From: JBBSEZ01 sp038239195 | Lineage (GTDB): Bacteria > Planctomycetota > Planctomycetia > Gemmatales > Gemmataceae | NCBI GenBank assembly: GCA_038239195.1 | Contig: JBBSEZ010000260.1 | Location: 1-14,254 of the forward strand | Direction: 5' to 3' | DNA length: 14,254 nucleotides | Shown: in pieces, positions 1-6,897 of the stretch | How the letters are laid out: each line of letters begins with the position of its first letter | Numbering within the stretch: the first letter of the stretch is position 1 | Notes under the pieces: model-generated | Told to the model about the DNA's origin: nothing | The model's input: only the letters and a program-made list of their open reading frames with translations | Databases searched by the model: none | Program-made: the position numbers and the translations under genes

Positions 1-158
1 AAGACGGGCGAGCCAACGCGGCGCTGGTGGAGGTGCTGAAGGTGAAGCGGTCGCAGGTCGAGCTGCTGAGCGGGCAGACGGGGCGCGACAAGCGCTTTCT
101 CGTGCGCGGGCTGAGCAAGGCGGAGCTGGAGGCGCGCCTGGTGGGGCTGCTCGGCTGA
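1..158 (+). CDS. DUF167 (YggU/UPF0235) family protein, 3' end only
   Basis: The gene runs in from the left edge; the reading frame starts at base 3 and stops with TGA at 156-158. The roughly 51 visible residues begin DGRANAALVEVLKVKRSQVE and continue with LLSGQTGRDKRFLV. This matches the conserved C-terminal half of the small DUF167 family, whose signature is G-x-A-N-x-A followed by a V-x-x-S-x-V-E-[IL]-x-S-G-x-T-x-R-x-K stretch. Members are single-domain proteins of about 75-100 residues, so about half the gene is missing. The molecular function of the family is not established. Identification rests on recognising this motif; no neighbour to the left can be seen. Confidence 0.85.
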   Translation, partial: DGRANAALVEVLKVKRSQVELLSGQTGRDKRFLVRGLSKAELEARLVGLLG

Positions 159-322
159 GGGCAGCCCCGCCAGGGCGAGCCAGGCCGGGGCATTCGAGTT
201 GCTTCCCGAGCGACGGGCCCCCACTCCGTGAGTCCTTGGGTGTGCCCAATCAAGGCCCTATGGGATGTAGCTGTGGGCCCCCTTGGCCTTTCGCCCGGCC
301 CGCCGAAGGCGCAACACGCGAG

Positions 323-1228
323 TCAGGGGGCCTGGCGCATTGCGGTGCGGAATTGCTCCAGGGTTGAGGCTTTCGCGGCGGCGAGAAGCCAACGGCGCAA
401 CATATTGGTGTCGTTCGTGCCTTGCACGGCCAGTTGAATGTCCTCTGGGACCGGGACTTGATACTTGTCGCGGACTACCTCCAACAAGTCTTCGCGCGCC
501 TGGCGGAGTTCGCCCTTGCGTTCTCCCTCGCGCAACCACCCGTTGATGACCTGGGACTCTTTCACCATCCAGCCCTCCAAACCGCGCTGCCAGTTGACGA
601 ACTGCTTGCTCAGTTCCGCCAACACCAGCGCCCAGTCGCGCCAGCGCACCCGGAACTCGACGTCGAGTTCCGTCTCGGCGATGCGCTTCCCCTCCTCGAT
701 CAGCCCCGGCTCGCCGCCCCCTTGGAGCAGCGGCAGCCACGGCAAGACGCACAACTCCAACTTCCCCTCCGCAATCTCTCGCAGCGTCCCTGCCGCGTCG
801 TCCTCCGACAGGTTGACGACCAGCGGCCCGACGTGGTGGCCCTTGCCCACCCCCGGCACGCCGAGGTGCAGGCCGTCCTTGCTGCCCTGCCCCGTCAGGT
901 TCAGCAGCACGCTGCCGACCTGGCCGCCTTCGCCGACCTCGCCTGCCAGCAATAGCTCGTACACGCCCACCTGGATCAGGGCGGTGCGCTCCGGCTCGGC
1001 CTTGACCTCCACGATCAGCCACGTTCGCCCCGTGCCGTCGGGGCCTTGCAGGATCGCCACGAGGTCGTCGGTGCGTTCGGGCCCGCCCGGCCAGGAGGTG
1101 CGGCGCGTGTCGTCCCAGCGCTCGAAGGGCAGCGGCGGGGGCGGATCGCCGTGCCGCAGCACCCAGCCGGTGAAGCCGCGGCCGTTGCTTTTGGCGATCT
1201 GCCGTGCCGTCTGATCGAACGGTCCCAT
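323..1228 (-). CDS. PD-(D/E)XK nuclease-like protein, planctomycete-type (Rpn/transposase-associated-like)
   Basis: This is a 301-residue soluble protein with no signal peptide or membrane segment. Its N-terminal part looks like a PD-(D/E)XK nuclease core: an acidic strand at ERTDDLVAIL (about 51-60, D54/D55), then WLIVEVKAEPE (70-80) giving E74-x-K76, then a helix with Q86 (ALIQVGVYELLL). The C-terminal half is helical and charged (REGERKGELRQAREDLLEVV). From memory, Gemmata-type planctomycetes carry many copies of proteins with this layout, related to the Rpn/putative transposase nucleases; this was not checked by search. An in-frame ATG at 1249 would add seven residues, but the ATG at 1228 has GAGGAGGG (1235-1242) six bases upstream and is preferred. 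Whether it cuts DNA, and in what setting, is unknown. It is transcribed divergently from the PepSY-like gene. Confidence 0.75.
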   Translation of the reverse strand: MGPFDQTARQIAKSNGRGFTGWVLRHGDPPPPLPFERWDDTRRTSWPGGPERTDDLVAILQGPDGTGRTWLIVEVKAEPERTALIQVGVYELLLAGEVGEGGQVGSVLLNLTGQGSKDGLHLGVPGVGKGHHVGPLVVNLSEDDAAGTLREIAEGKLELCVLPWLPLLQGGGEPGLIEEGKRIAETELDVEFRVRWRDWALVLAELSKQFVNWQRGLEGWMVKESQVINGWLREGERKGELRQAREDLLEVVRDKYQVPVPEDIQLAVQGTNDTNMLRRWLLAAAKASTLEQFRTAMRQAP

Positions 1229-1234
1229 CGGCCG

Positions 1235-1242
1235 CCCTCCTC
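1235..1242 (-). promoter_or_regulatory. Ribosome binding site deciding the start at 1228
   Basis: GAGGAGGG on the minus strand lies six bases before the ATG at 1228. The alternative in-frame ATG at 1249 lies upstream of this site, so the site favours the shorter protein. Confidence 0.65.
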
Positions 1243-1247
1243 GCCGC

Positions 1248-1253
1248 ATTCTA
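1248..1253 (-). promoter_or_regulatory. Possible -10 element (TAGAAT) for the nuclease-like gene
   Basis: Read on the minus strand the bases are TAGAAT, one mismatch from the TATAAT consensus, about 20 bases before the ATG at 1228. A transcript starting just downstream would include the ribosome site but not the ATG at 1249. No convincing -35 hexamer is seen, so this is tentative. Confidence 0.3.
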
Positions 1254-1373
1254 CCCTCGCCGGGCGCCCCGCGCGAAGGCGAGGGCTCGCCGGCGCCAGG
1301 GAGGCTGCCCGGCCGCGCGGCCTCGATGAGCTCGATTTTATCTTCGCTTCACCGCCCGCTCACGTGGTTCGGG

Positions 1374-1379
1374 TATGCT
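1374..1379 (+). promoter_or_regulatory. Possible -10 element (TATGCT) for the PepSY-like gene
   Basis: TATGCT within CGGGTATGCTCTC lies about 66 bases upstream of the ATG at 1446. It sits in the only moderately AT-containing part (about 1330-1380) of the divergent intergenic region 1229-1445. There is no clear -35 box. The rest of this intergenic region is GC-rich and holds no gene I can support. Confidence 0.25.
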
Positions 1380-1445
1380 CTCTCCTGATGCCGGCGCTTT
1401 CCCTGCCGCGGACGGCGGGCGCCGGGAACAACCCTGGAGGAGACG

Positions 1446-1964
1446 ATGCGTCACTTGATGTTGGGCGGGCTGGCGGTCAGCACCCTGATGCTGGCCGTTC
1501 TGGCGGTGCAGGCGGACGAGGAGAAGGTGCCGCTGAAGGACGTGCCGAAGGCGGCCCTGAAAGCGGTGAAGGACAAGTTCCCCGGCGCCAAGCTGACCGG
1601 GGCCGAGAAGGAAAAGAAGGACGGGAAGGTCACGTACGAGATCGCCATCGCGTACAAGGGCCGCAAGATCGAGGTCCACGTCACGCCGGACGGCAAGATC
1701 ACCGAGATCGAGAAAGAGATTACCCTCAAGGAACTGCCGAAGCCCGTGGCCGACGCCCTCAAGGAGAAGTACCCCAAGGCGAAGATCGAGAAGCTCGAAG
1801 AGGTCACGGCAGGCGAAAAGGTGACCTACGAGGCGCACTTCGTTGTCGGGAAGAAGAAACTCGAGGTCGTGTTCGACCCGAGTGGGAAGGTGCTGAAGGT
1901 GGAAGAAGAGAAGGGCAAGGAAGAGAAGAAGGAAGAGAAGAAGGAAGAGGGCAAGAAGGAGTGA
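1446..1964 (+). CDS. Secreted protein with two PepSY-like repeats
   Basis: The 172-residue product starts with a signal peptide (MRHLMLGGLAVSTLMLAVLA, cleavage probably after VQA near residue 23), so it is probably exported. Two copies of the same unit follow: residues about 28-90 (VPLKDVPKAALKAVKDKFPG to HVTPDGKITEIE) and 92-154 (ITLKELPKPVADALKEKYPK to VFDPSGKVLKVE). Each has a short helix with a K-x-K/K-Y-P end, then strands ending in a DGK/SGK turn, the pattern of the PepSY-like (beta-lactamase-inhibitor-like) family. Residues 155-172 are a Lys/Glu-only tail apart from glycines. GGAGGAG at 1436-1442 supports the start. PepSY proteins often lie beside two-component systems, as here, and may bind ions or modulate a sensor or protease in the envelope; the specific role is inferred. 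A terminator-like hairpin follows the stop codon. Confidence 0.82.
   Translation: MRHLMLGGLAVSTLMLAVLAVQADEEKVPLKDVPKAALKAVKDKFPGAKLTGAEKEKKDGKVTYEIAIAYKGRKIEVHVTPDGKITEIEKEITLKELPKPVADALKEKYPKAKIEKLEEVTAGEKVTYEAHFVVGKKKLEVVFDPSGKVLKVEEEKGKEEKKEEKKEEGKKE
1919..1949 (+). repeat. 12-bp tandem repeat encoding the KEEKKEE tail
   Basis: The unit GGAAGAGAAGAA occurs twice exactly (1919-1930, 1931-1942), followed by GGAAGAG (1943-1949). It encodes the K/E-rich C-terminal tail of the PepSY-like protein. The period is a multiple of three, so copy-number change would alter the tail length without a frameshift. Confidence 0.85.
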
Positions 1965-1994
1965 CGCCTCGCCGTGAGGCGGTCCTCCGTCCGC

Positions 1995-2040
1995 GGGTGG
2001 TAGAACGGCCTCGAGTGGCCGTTCTACCACCCTGCTTTTT
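1995..2040 (+). terminator. Strong terminator-like hairpin between the PepSY-like gene and the two-component genes
   Basis: The arms GGGTGGTAGAACGGCC (1995-2010) and GGCCGTTCTACCACCC (2017-2032) are perfect reverse complements, giving a 16-bp stem with a six-base loop. The right arm is followed after CTGC by TTTTT (2036-2040). This fits an intrinsic terminator for the PepSY-like gene, whose stop is 30 bases upstream. The response regulator starts only 17 bases after the T-run. The perfect symmetry could also mean a dispersed palindromic element. Confidence 0.75.
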
Positions 2041-2056
2041 CTCCGGGGCCAGGCGC

Positions 2057-2734
2057 ATGGGCATTCGCATCCTGCTCATCGAGGACGAGGCGCCGATCGC
2101 CGACTTCGTGGTGCGCGGGCTGCGCGAGGAGGGCTTCACCGTCGAGCACAGCGCCGACGGCGAGTCTGGCTGGCACGCCTGGCAAACGGGCGAGTGGGAC
2201 GTCGTCCTGCTCGACTGGTGGCTGCCGGGCCCCGATGGCCTGGCGCTGTTGCGCCGGCACCGGCAGGCTGGCGGCGAGGTGCCGGTGCTGTTCCTCACGG
2301 CGCGCGACGCCGTCTCCGACCGGGTGCGCGGCCTCGACAGCGGGGCCGACGACTACCTGTGCAAGCCGTTCGCCTTCGACGAACTGCTGGCCCGCGTGCG
2401 CGCCCTGGCCCGGCGGCAGGGGCGCGGCGCCAGCGCCCTCCTGGCGCATCGGGACGTTCGCGTGGACCTGGCCACGCAGCGCGCGGAGCGGGCCGGCCGT
2501 TCGCTGGGCCTGACGGCCAAGGAGCAGGCCCTCCTGGTGTTCTTTTTGCGCCATGCCGGAGAGGTGTTGTCGCGGACGCGCATCTACGAGCACGTCTGGG
2601 ACGAGCGCTACGACGGGCTGTCCAACACGCTGGAGAGCACCGTTTACACGTTGCGCAAGAAGCTGGAGGAGCACGGCCCCCCGCTGATCCACACGCGCCG
2701 GGGCCGCGGCTACGTCTTCGGGGAGCAACCATGA
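2057..2734 (+). CDS. OmpR/PhoB-family response regulator
   Basis: The 225-residue product is a DNA-binding response regulator of normal length. Residues 1-118 are the receiver domain: acidic pocket E9/D10/E11, phosphoacceptor D53 (VVLLDWWLPGPDG), T81 (LFLTARD) and K103 (LCKPFAF). Residues about 130-222 are the winged-helix effector domain with LTAKEQALL, the recognition-helix region NTLESTVYTLRKKL, and the typical ending IHTRRGRGYVF. The ATG at 2057 begins MGIRILLIEDE, exactly where receiver domains start; the open frame extends upstream but without receiver homology. The ribosome site is weak (CCAGG). The stop overlaps the kinase start in ATGA, so the two genes are translationally coupled. 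Its targets are unknown; the adjacent PepSY-like gene is a reasonable candidate. Confidence 0.95.
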   Translation: MGIRILLIEDEAPIADFVVRGLREEGFTVEHSADGESGWHAWQTGEWDVVLLDWWLPGPDGLALLRRHRQAGGEVPVLFLTARDAVSDRVRGLDSGADDYLCKPFAFDELLARVRALARRQGRGASALLAHRDVRVDLATQRAERAGRSLGLTAKEQALLVFFLRHAGEVLSRTRIYEHVWDERYDGLSNTLESTVYTLRKKLEEHGPPLIHTRRGRGYVFGEQP

Positions 2735-4158
2735 CCCTGGCGGCGCGGCTGTCGGCGTTCTTTCTCGCCACGCTGGCGCTGGTCCTGTTCGGGTTCTCGT
2801 CGTCGCTCTACCTGCTGGCGCGGGCCCACCTGCATCGCCAGCTCGACGAGCGCCTGGAGTCGGCCCTCGGCACGCTGGCCGCCGCTGCCGAGGTCGAGGC
2901 CGACGGGATCGAATGGGACCTGCGCGGCCGACAACTGGCGTTCCCCTCGGAAGGGCCCGGCGCCGTTCGCTGGGCGGTGTACGACGAACGCGGCGGGGCC
3001 CTGAGCGCATCCCAGACGGCAGGCGCCTCGGAGGACTGGTTGGGAGAGCATTCGCAAGCTCACGCGGACGATTCCACTCCCGAGCAGGTGACAGGGCCCG
3101 ACGGCGGGGCCTGGCGCCTGGCGCAGCGGCGGCTCCGGGCCCCGCAGACGTCTCGGGACCGCCCGGCGAAGACCGACAAGGAGAAGAAGCACCCGGAGGT
3201 GGTGCTGATGGTCGCCTTGCCGCTGGGGCCGATGACGGCGGTGCTGCGCAACCTGGCGCTGCTCCTCGCGGGGCTCTCGATGGGGCTGTGGTTGCTAGTG
3301 GCCCTTGCCGGGCGCTGGCTGGCCCGGCGGGCGCTGGCCCCGCTGACGCGCATGGCGGGGGCGGCGCGGGCGATGAGCGCGGCCGACCTGGGCGAGCGGC
3401 TGCCGGCCCCCGCGACGGGGGACGAACTGGACGACCTGGGGCGGGCGTTCAACGATTTGCTGGCGCGGCTGCACGAATCGTTCGAGCGCCAGCGGCGCTT
3501 CACGGGCGACGCCTCGCACCAGCTGCGCACCCCGCTGACGGCCATGCTCGGGCAGGTCGAAGTGGCGCTGCGTCGCCCGCGCCCCGCCGAGGACTACCGC
3601 GAGGCGCTGGACAAGGTTCACAAGCAGGCGGTTCACCTGCGGCGGCTCGTGGAGATGCTGCTGTTCCTCGCCCGCGCCGACGCCGAGACGCGCTTGCCCG
3701 ACCTGCAAGCGCTCGACCTGGGGCCGTGGTTGGCCGAGCACGTCCGGGGCTGGCCCACCCGGGCCGGCGACCTGCGCCTGGCGCTCTCCTCCTCGGGCCC
3801 CCTGCTCGTCGAGGCGCACCCGGCCCTGCTGGGCCAACTGGTCGATAACCTCCTGGAGAACGCCTGCAAGTACAGCGCGAGCGGAACGCCGATCGCGCTC
3901 CTCTGTGGCGAGGAGAAGGGAGCGGCGGTGCTGGCGGTCGAGGATGCCGGTTGCGGGCTGGCGCCGGAGGACTTGCCGCACCTTTTCGAGCCGTTTTATC
4001 GCTCGGAGCAGGCGCGCCGGCTGGGCATCGCCGGCGTGGGGCTCGGGCTCGCGGTGGCGCGGCGCATCGCCCGGGCGCTGGGGGGAGAGCTGACGGCGGA
4101 GGGGCGGCGCGGGGAGGGGGGGCGGTTCGTGCTGCGGTTGCCGTTGGTACGAGGCTGA
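2731..4158 (+). CDS. Sensor histidine kinase, partner of the adjacent response regulator
   Basis: The 475-residue inner-membrane kinase has a first membrane segment at about 8-30, an extracytoplasmic sensor region at about 31-168 with no domain I recognise, a second membrane segment at about 172-194, and a HAMP linker at about 195-250. The HisKA H-box is FTGDASHQLRTPLT with H263 as phosphorylation site. The ATPase domain shows the N-box VDNLLENACKYS (N373, N377), G1 VEDAGCGLAP, F-box LFEPFYR and G2 GVGLGLAVA. All catalytic motifs are intact. The start ATG at 2731 overlaps the regulator's stop by four bases. The sensor region carries a stretch rich in Arg, Lys and Pro before the second membrane segment. 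The closest architectures are QseC/TctE/CusS-type kinases; the signal cannot be deduced. Confidence 0.95.
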   Translation: MTLAARLSAFFLATLALVLFGFSSSLYLLARAHLHRQLDERLESALGTLAAAAEVEADGIEWDLRGRQLAFPSEGPGAVRWAVYDERGGALSASQTAGASEDWLGEHSQAHADDSTPEQVTGPDGGAWRLAQRRLRAPQTSRDRPAKTDKEKKHPEVVLMVALPLGPMTAVLRNLALLLAGLSMGLWLLVALAGRWLARRALAPLTRMAGAARAMSAADLGERLPAPATGDELDDLGRAFNDLLARLHESFERQRRFTGDASHQLRTPLTAMLGQVEVALRRPRPAEDYREALDKVHKQAVHLRRLVEMLLFLARADAETRLPDLQALDLGPWLAEHVRGWPTRAGDLRLALSSSGPLLVEAHPALLGQLVDNLLENACKYSASGTPIALLCGEEKGAAVLAVEDAGCGLAPEDLPHLFEPFYRSEQARRLGIAGVGLGLAVARRIARALGGELTAEGRRGEGGRFVLRLPLVRG

Positions 4159-4170
4159 TCCGAGGCGAGG

Positions 4171-4551
4171 TCACTCGATCTCGACCGCGAGGCCCAGCCC
4201 GTCCAGCACGATGCGGAAGCGGTTCATCACGTCGCGCCCGAGAAGCACGTAAGGCTCGCCTTCATGCGCGAAGACTTCAACTCGGATGAAAGGGTGGCCG
4301 CGGATCGCAAGCTCCGCCCCAAATGTGGAAACGGTCTGCTCGGCCCCGCCAAAGCCCTGAACTCTCGCCTCGTCAAGGAGCACCAGGCCGAGCTCTGTAA
4401 CCGCAGAGGCCGGGAGAGTCGAGCGATCTGCTGCTGAGTCGAGTTGGGCAGGGAGGTTGCTCAACTCCTTCCCGGGGCGTGGGCCTCGAATAGTCACGTG
4501 GACGAACGGCGCGGGTGGGTCAGTCTGCTGGTTGTACAAGTAGCGGATCAT
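4171..4551 (-). CDS. Retropepsin-like aspartyl protease, small
   Basis: The 126-residue product resembles the single-domain, retroviral-type aspartyl proteases found in bacteria, which act as dimers. The active-site region is QLDSAADRSTLP (36-47) with D38 as the likely catalytic aspartate. The flap region would be around VQGFGGAEQ (64-72), and the second hydrophobic-hydrophobic-Gly motif is YVLLGRDVMNRFRIVLDG (101-118), which is very characteristic. The usual D-[TS]-G reads D-S-A here, so the third position is changed. There is no signal peptide, so it is probably cytoplasmic. The frame is open upstream to 4893, but the start at 4551 overlaps the stop of the DUF5678 gene in ATGA, and the upstream part is only a shadow of that gene. 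Its substrate is unknown. It converges with the kinase gene, leaving a 12-base gap. Confidence 0.8.
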   Translation of the reverse strand: MIRYLYNQQTDPPAPFVHVTIRGPRPGKELSNLPAQLDSAADRSTLPASAVTELGLVLLDEARVQGFGGAEQTVSTFGAELAIRGHPFIRVEVFAHEGEPYVLLGRDVMNRFRIVLDGLGLAVEIE

Positions 4552-4856
4552 GGTCGTCGTTCTTCGGGAAGGACGCGGAAGGAAGGCATGCGAGCGGGAA
4601 GGAGGGGCCGTTCCGCGACGAGGCCGACGTAGACGGGGACGTAACCGAATTTCGCATAGGCTTGCCAGGCGAGATCGAGTTTGTCTTCTCCACTCCCAAC
4701 AACCTGCCCTTCGTGGACGGCCACGAACTTGCCCCGATGTGTCTGGAGCAAGTTCGGGAGCATTTGCAAGAAGGCCCGTTGCTCCCGTTGCCACTTGCTC
4801 TCCGGTGGTCGCGCCACGTCTATCATCGGCGCAGGGTGAGTTACAGGCTCGCTCAT
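4548..4856 (-). CDS. DUF5678-type small protein
   Basis: The 102-residue product has a Trp/Gln/Arg-rich helix near the middle (KWQREQRAFLQMLPNLL, about 21-37), then HRGKFVAVHEGQVVGSGED (40-58) and a C-terminal YGYVPVYVGLV-like strand. The pattern 'G-K-[FWY]-V-A-[VL]-x-x-G-x-V-[VI]-x-x-G' followed by a helix and a short strand is what I know as DUF5678, a family of unknown function. The ATG at 4856 has GGGAGG (4862-4867) five bases upstream; an in-frame ATG at 4925 lacks this support. The stop overlaps the retropepsin start by four bases (ATGA), so the two are very probably made together. In my recollection, DUF5678 proteins are often found next to retropepsin-like proteases. No signal peptide is seen. 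Confidence 0.72.
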   Translation of the reverse strand: MSEPVTHPAPMIDVARPPESKWQREQRAFLQMLPNLLQTHRGKFVAVHEGQVVGSGEDKLDLAWQAYAKFGYVPVYVGLVAERPLLPARMPSFRVLPEERRP

Positions 4857-4926
4857 GATCGCCTCCCGAAAGGCCTCGCTTTTCCAACCCCATCCTACCC
4901 GCCGGCCTGGCGCCCCAGCAAGCATT

Positions 4927-5607
4927 TCACCCCATCCCCGCGCTCGCCGCGGCGCGGAGCCGTGCCATCGCGCCCGCCACGCCGTCGGCCGCGCCGAACA
5001 CCGCCGAGCCCGCTACCAGCACGCGCGCCCCGTGGCGGACCGCCTCCGGGGCCGTCGTCGCGTCGATGCCGCCGTCCACCTCCAGTTCGACCTCCGGCTT
5101 CGTCCGGTCGATCATCTGGCGGACGCGGAGCAACTTGTCGAGCACCTCGCGCATGAATTGCTGACCGCCGAAGCCGGGGTGGACGGTCATCACCAGGACG
5201 AGATCGACCTCGGCCAGGACCGCAGCGAGGGCCGCCGGCGGGGTGTCGGGGTTGAGGACGACGCCAACCTTTTTCCCGAGCCCCTTGATGCGCTTGACCC
5301 GGTGGGACAGGTCGCCGCCGTTCTCGACGTGGACCAGCAGCGAGCCCGCGCCGGCCTCGGCGAAGGCGTCGAGGTAGCGGTCGGGCTGCTCGATCATCAG
5401 GTGGACCTCCAGCGGCAGGCGCGTCACCGATCGCAGCGCCTTCACGACCACCGGGCCCATCGAAAGGTTGGGGACGAAATGGCCGTCCATCACATCGACG
5501 TGGATGCGGTCGGCGCCGGCGGCCTCCGCCTCGCGCACTTGCTCGCCGAGGCGGGCGAAGTCGGCGGACAGGATCGAGGGCGCCAGTTTGATCGCGGCTG
5601 AGGTCAT
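4927..5607 (-). CDS. rpe: Ribulose-phosphate 3-epimerase
   Basis: This 226-residue TIM-barrel enzyme interconverts D-ribulose 5-phosphate and D-xylulose 5-phosphate in the pentose phosphate pathway, in the cytoplasm. Visible hallmarks are LAPSILSADFARLG (S11), HVDVMDGHFVPN with metal-site H36 and D38, LEVHLMIEQP (H69), the phosphate-loop region MTVHPGFGGQQF (140-151) and the catalytic EVDGGI with D178. Length is normal for the family. The ATG at 5607 (MTSAAIKLAPS) is preceded by GGAGG nine bases upstream; the open frame extends to 5859 but without family homology. The DUF5678 gene starts 70 bases downstream on the same strand, so cotranscription is possible, but that gene has its own ribosome site. 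Confidence 0.97.
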   Translation of the reverse strand: MTSAAIKLAPSILSADFARLGEQVREAEAAGADRIHVDVMDGHFVPNLSMGPVVVKALRSVTRLPLEVHLMIEQPDRYLDAFAEAGAGSLLVHVENGGDLSHRVKRIKGLGKKVGVVLNPDTPPAALAAVLAEVDLVLVMTVHPGFGGQQFMREVLDKLLRVRQMIDRTKPEVELEVDGGIDATTAPEAVRHGARVLVAGSAVFGAADGVAGAMARLRAAASAGMG

Positions 5608-5661
5608 GGAAGGGGCCTCCGGGTCTCGCCAGGGCGGCGCGCGGCGCGCCGACACACCCAG

Positions 5662-5667
5662 ATTGTA
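5662..5667 (-). promoter_or_regulatory. Possible -10 element (TACAAT) for rpe
   Basis: On the minus strand the sequence is CCATACAATC, one mismatch from TATAAT, about 55 bases before the rpe ATG. It is an AT-rich island in GC-rich sequence. There is no clear -35. The same GATTGTAT octamer (plus strand) occurs at 13792-13799 before another minus-strand start. Confidence 0.35.
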
Positions 5668-5764
5668 TGGCGCCGGTCGCGCCCTCGCCGCTTGCCGCTT
5701 CGCGCTCGCCTTTCGACAATGGGGGAGGTAGGCAGCAATTTCGCTTCCCCGAGGGGCCGACCGC

Positions 5765-6880
5765 ATGGACCATTTCGCGCAGCGCCGCGAACGGCTCGCT
5801 CGCCAGCTCGCCGAGGAGCAGGTGAGCGCCTTTCTCATCACCGGCCTCGTCAACGTCACCTACCTGACCGGCTTCAGCGGCGACAGCAGCGCCCTGGTGA
5901 TGACGCCCGACCGCGTCTTGCTCGTCAGCGACCCGCGCTACGTCGGCCAGATCGCCGACGAGTGTCCCGGCCTTGCGACGCAGATACGCCCCCCCACGCA
6001 GAAGATCCACGAGGCCATCGCCGAGGTGCTCGCCGGGCTCGGCTGTCGTTCGGTCGGCTTCGAGAGTGGCGGGCTGACCGTCGCCGAGTTCGAGTTTCTG
6101 CGCACCCTGGCCCCCACGCTCGACTGGAAACCAGGGGCCGATCGCGTCGAGCGGCTGCGGACGATCAAGGACGACGTGGAGCTGGCGCACCTCCGCGAGG
6201 CCATTGCCATCGCCGAGCGGGCCTTCGCGGCGTTCCGCGCCCTGCTGCGGCCGGACGACCGCGAGAAGGACTTGGCCGACGCCCTGGAGCACTACGTGCG
6301 CCGGGCGGGGGGCCGCGGGACGTCGTTCCCGCCCATCGTCGAGGTCGGCGAGCGCGCCGCCTTGCCGCACGCCCACCTCACCGATCGCCAGGTCTGCACG
6401 GGGGCCATGCTGCTCGTGGACTGGGGCGCCGTCGGGCCGGGGCTCTACCGGAGCGACTTGACACGCGTTCTGGATGCCCGTACAACTTCCACTTTCTCCC
6501 CGGCCGGCCCTCGCCTCGAAGACGTTTACGGTATCGTGAAGCGGGCCCAGGCGGCGGCGATCGGGGCGGTTCGGCCGGGCACGCCCGCGCTGGTCGTCGA
6601 TAACGCGGCGCGGTCGGTCATCGCCGAGGCGGGCTACGGCGATTACTTTGGGCACGGGCTGGGGCACGGCATCGGCTTGCAGATTCACGAAGCGCCGGCG
6701 GTGCGGCCTCACTCGGAGACGGTGCTGGAGCCGGGCATGGTCTTCACCATCGAGCCGGGCATCTACTTGCCGGGCTGGGGTGGCGTGCGGATCGAGGACG
6801 ACGTGCTGGTCGCGCCCGATGGCTGTGAGGTGCTGTCGCACGTGTCGCGCGACCTGGACGCGATGCGAGCCTTCGGTTGA
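5765..6880 (+). CDS. Xaa-Pro aminopeptidase (M24B family metallopeptidase)
   Basis: The 371-residue product has an N-terminal creatinase-like domain (about 1-130, including VTYLTGFSGDSSAL) and a C-terminal 'pita-bread' catalytic domain. All five dinuclear metal ligands are visible: D219 (LLVDWG), D231 (RSDLTR), H297 (FGHGLGHGIG), E330 (FTIEPGIY) and E344 (VRIEDDV); H308 (LQIHEAP) is the usual supporting histidine. It should remove N-terminal residues that precede proline, in the cytoplasm; there is no signal peptide. Length matches the short bacterial PepQ/YqhT-like members. The ATG at 5765 is served by GAGGGG at 5751-5756. The accB start lies 17 bases after its stop. In many bacteria this type of peptidase sits just before efp, accB and accC; efp is missing here. 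Confidence 0.95.
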   Translation: MDHFAQRRERLARQLAEEQVSAFLITGLVNVTYLTGFSGDSSALVMTPDRVLLVSDPRYVGQIADECPGLATQIRPPTQKIHEAIAEVLAGLGCRSVGFESGGLTVAEFEFLRTLAPTLDWKPGADRVERLRTIKDDVELAHLREAIAIAERAFAAFRALLRPDDREKDLADALEHYVRRAGGRGTSFPPIVEVGERAALPHAHLTDRQVCTGAMLLVDWGAVGPGLYRSDLTRVLDARTTSTFSPAGPRLEDVYGIVKRAQAAAIGAVRPGTPALVVDNAARSVIAEAGYGDYFGHGLGHGIGLQIHEAPAVRPHSETVLEPGMVFTIEPGIYLPGWGGVRIEDDVLVAPDGCEVLSHVSRDLDAMRAFG

Positions 6881-6887
6881 CGCGGAA

Positions 6888-6895
6888 GGGGGGAG
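6888..6895 (+). promoter_or_regulatory. Ribosome binding site supporting a GTG start for accB
   Basis: An AAGGGGGGAG stretch ends just before the GTG at 6898. An in-frame TTG at 6877 overlaps the peptidase stop and has no such site, and the ATG at 6916 is too far away. Confidence 0.5.
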
Positions 6896-6897
6896 AC

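Noticed and set aside
286..310. Possible hairpin terminator between the DUF167 gene and the nuclease-like gene
   Set aside because: GCCTTTCG and CGAAGGC pair only with a bulge, and no T-run follows. It is too weak to call.
1046..2056. Plus-strand extension upstream of the response regulator in the same frame
   Set aside because: It runs antisense to the nuclease-like gene and out of frame through the PepSY-like gene, with Arg/Gly-rich translation. The receiver domain starts exactly at the ATG at 2057.
4552..4893. N-terminal extension of the retropepsin-like protein
   Set aside because: It is a shadow of the DUF5678 gene in another frame. The ATGA overlap at 4548-4551 gives a natural start.
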